From Affinundibacterium nitidum (GTDB taxonomy: Bacteria; Pseudomonadota; Gammaproteobacteria; Burkholderiales; Burkholderiaceae_D): a DNA stretch of 64,000 bases. The number at the start of each line of letters is the position of its first letter. Position 1 is the first letter of the stretch. Below the pieces are notes generated by a model. The model saw only the letters and a program-made list of their open reading frames with translations, ran no database searches and was not told the DNA's origin. Positions 63,201-64,000 of the stretch are shown piece by piece. A program made the position numbers and the translations under genes. The stretch spans positions 406,711-470,710 of the forward strand of contig NZ_JACOFZ010000002.1 in NCBI RefSeq assembly GCF_014284155.1, in the 5' to 3' direction.

Positions 63201-64000
63201 GCCATCAAATCGATGCCTATAGTAAAGAGCAAATCGATCTCTTACGTATCCTGGCAAGTTATGCAGCCATTGCATTATCCAACTCAATCGCACATAGCAG
63301 CTTGGCCAGATCAAATGAAGAACTCGCTGATGCCTTGCATGATCTCAAAACTGCACAGGCCAAATTGATTCAAGTCGAGCGCCAGCAAATTTCACTCGAC
63401 TTGCACGATAATCTTTCTCAAACGATGACAGGTATCTTGCTGCAACTCGACACGGCACGCACCGTCCTATCGCAAGAAGCAGACGCCGGTCAAAGCACAA
63501 CGCAAGCACCAACAAACAGCAACCCAGCGGCCAACGACCTCAGCCATCGTGGCTTACCTTATGTTGACCGCGCTATTGAACTTGCCCGCGACGGCATTAC
63601 GCAGACACGCTACATGCTCAAGCAGCTACGTACAAAACAGACTAAGCCGACCGCGATTGACTTGCTCGACACTTTAAGACGAGATTTAGCACGATTGGTA
63701 GCGGGGACACCAATCAAAATCAAAGTCGAACAAAGTGGCCATCCGATTCCTTTACAAGCCAAGGTTGAATCGGCAGTACTCAACGTCGCCCAACAAGCAG
63801 CAACCAATGCCTTAAGACATAGTGGTGCTAAGACGATACGCGTGACAATTGCTTTTCAGCCAGACCACGTTGTGCTCACAGTACAAGATAGCGGCTGCGG
63901 TTTTGATGCCCACTCACCTAATTTCAATCCCGGCATTGGCTTATTTGGCATGCGCCAGCGCGTGACTGCATTGTCTGGTAAATTTCATCTTGCGACTGGC
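60227..64000 (+). CDS. Two-component sensor histidine kinase with periplasmic propeller (cut at window end)
   Basis: Frame open from ATG 60227 to the window end (about 1258 codons). A signal-like segment (LARLQLVMLCTLLP) precedes a long series of Reg_prop propeller repeats (GFIWIGTQDGLIRYDGYRYR; GRIWIGTRSDGISVFD; several more with GLWIGT-type cores), a Y_Y_Y domain (about 735-811), a membrane helix (WWFVACILILIAGFIAALL), a GAF domain (about 861-1021), a HisKA_3 dimerisation/phosphoacceptor region (ISLDLHDNLSQTMTGI, His near 1063) and the start of the HATPase (DSGCGFDAH ... GIGLFGMRQRV). Probably controls a nutrient response together with a LuxR-type regulator outside the window. Confidence 0.92.
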   Translation, partial: MYRFLYPTQSVLTHQGAWCVKLLARLQLVMLCTLLPLQESPAQDFPFIEPRFELMRDAETIDDQIITALAQDKRGFIWIGTQDGLIRYDGYRYRKFIHQTKQSNSLVGNYVYSLLAASDGRIWIGTRSDGISVFDPRTETFEQLDYETSTNKDSLSVSMVRALVEDRAGNVWIGTETGLHFYQKENKQLRNIANASPNMGLLANSVASLLIDKEGRLWLGSGRGLQRLSRDGKLFENIVVDKDITALYQAVDGKIWVGSGSYGAGWFMANSADTDTVHLHWLDRHSLKGQQLSSQWITAISEGRAEEIWLATYGGGINIVSAKDGQLLQTIRLDTSSPGSLLYDDLKPLLRDRAGWLWIGTWGIGLQRVNTQNMAIRTLKYSANRRNGLSHPDVSSVIELQDGRLLIGTSGNGIDIIDRKLGLIGGYRTHSSRDTNDKNAALSLPDKVIPALAQTKDGSIWAGTQESGLLRLQPKSQQWETITGLPDQQVRRLFSAHDGSLWIGTDHGIARWRAGNTVDVLKDEQGKPILVTVFAIIEDQEQHVWVGTDQGLWIQTRGQRSLKRVANNSATGLVSDYVQGLLLDHLGQLWVNTDKGLHRLKSWDGKVAQFDYVSGLLNQADKNLGSNLLEDQQGRIWTEDAVIDPAQMQIRFLSSADGIDAHTSWNGSCTKTRDGLLMFGGTKGIAIIDANRFTSMAPLPQIAITELKINGHAIAPGNLANSMQGEQFKLVLSPSQRDFSIEFAALDFAEPKKNRYQYRLQGYDKDWIETDADHRNAAYTSLWPGLYQLHVRASNRHGEWISQELVIPIRVLPAWWQSWWFVACILILIAGFIAALLRWREQRLQEQARHLQTLIDASTADILDIGAIGRELTSTLDTGQAFDRVYRQISSKLQVDVFFIGIVDESRAQLNLAYKMEGGRRLPDAAIKLNELHHPAVWCVQIHEDMITKQRHELSNYLGDITIPGDVTKTETMIFLPLFAGHKVIGCLSVQSHQIDAYSKEQIDLLRILASYAAIALSNSIAHSSLARSNEELADALHDLKTAQAKLIQVERQQISLDLHDNLSQTMTGILLQLDTARTVLSQEADAGQSTTQAPTNSNPAANDLSHRGLPYVDRAIELARDGITQTRYMLKQLRTKQTKPTAIDLLDTLRRDLARLVAGTPIKIKVEQSGHPIPLQAKVESAVLNVAQQAATNALRHSGAKTIRVTIAFQPDHVVLTVQDSGCGFDAHSPNFNPGIGLFGMRQRVTALSGKFHLATG

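Overview
The window looks like a piece of a betaproteobacterial chromosome, most likely Burkholderiales (Oxalobacteraceae/Undibacterium-like). This rests on the beta-type tRNA-Phe 3' end at 56.6 kb, a large TonB-dependent receptor, a two-component hybrid sensor with ligand-binding propeller, and moderate GC with AT-rich islands. The genus is an inference. Most of the window is accessory DNA: a defence island, a cluster of unrecognised genes, a plasmid-like segregation/integrase element, a short stretch of ordinary metabolic genes, and a chromosomal integron with a dead integrase.

1-16.1 kb (all minus strand): a complete type I BREX operon read from right to left: small HTH gene, brxA, brxB, brxC, an ATPase/nuclease-like pair, pglX, a DUF262/DUF1524 (GmrSD/BrxU-like) gene, pglZ, brxL (cut by the window edge). 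Genes overlap or abut, so it is read as one transcript. BREX proteins methylate host DNA (PglX) and block phage; the two inserts are likely accessory restriction modules. 16.4-20.2 kb: an unknown protein, a truncated WYL remnant, two exported or anchored proteins and an intact WYL regulator.

20.4-31.5 kb: an unrecognised cluster with two pairs of paralogues (141/143 aa; about 360/352 aa), a free-standing copy of a domain known from phage polyproteins, and a large secreted subtilase. A 6-7-6 operator-like palindrome, TGCGAC-N7-GTCGCA, occurs four times here and probably ties the cluster to one regulator.

31.8-38.2 kb: a plasmid-like element with a ParM/StbA actin and ParR-like partner, a second ParR-like gene, a tandemly duplicated array of 36-bp palindromes, a tyrosine recombinase and small membrane proteins. 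38.7-46.1 kb: TonB receptor translationally coupled to a glycerophosphodiester phosphodiesterase, a secreted phosphoesterase (opposite strand), a fatty acid hydroxylase family protein and a Stealth phosphotransferase.

47.2-54.4 kb: a chromosomal integron. An intI pseudogene (in-frame stop, truncated) keeps a perfect LexA box, an attI core and about thirteen cassettes separated by attC sites; cassettes include Imm8-like, Imm33-like, DUF4375, DUF1963 and FCP1-like proteins. 54.4-56.4 kb: a hipBA toxin-antitoxin module with three operators at exact 27-bp spacing. 56.5-59.5 kb: remnants (tRNA-Phe 3' end, IS3 transposase, an inverted copy of the DNA next to intI, broken small genes). 59.6-64 kb: a membrane protein and a large sensor histidine kinase that runs off the window.
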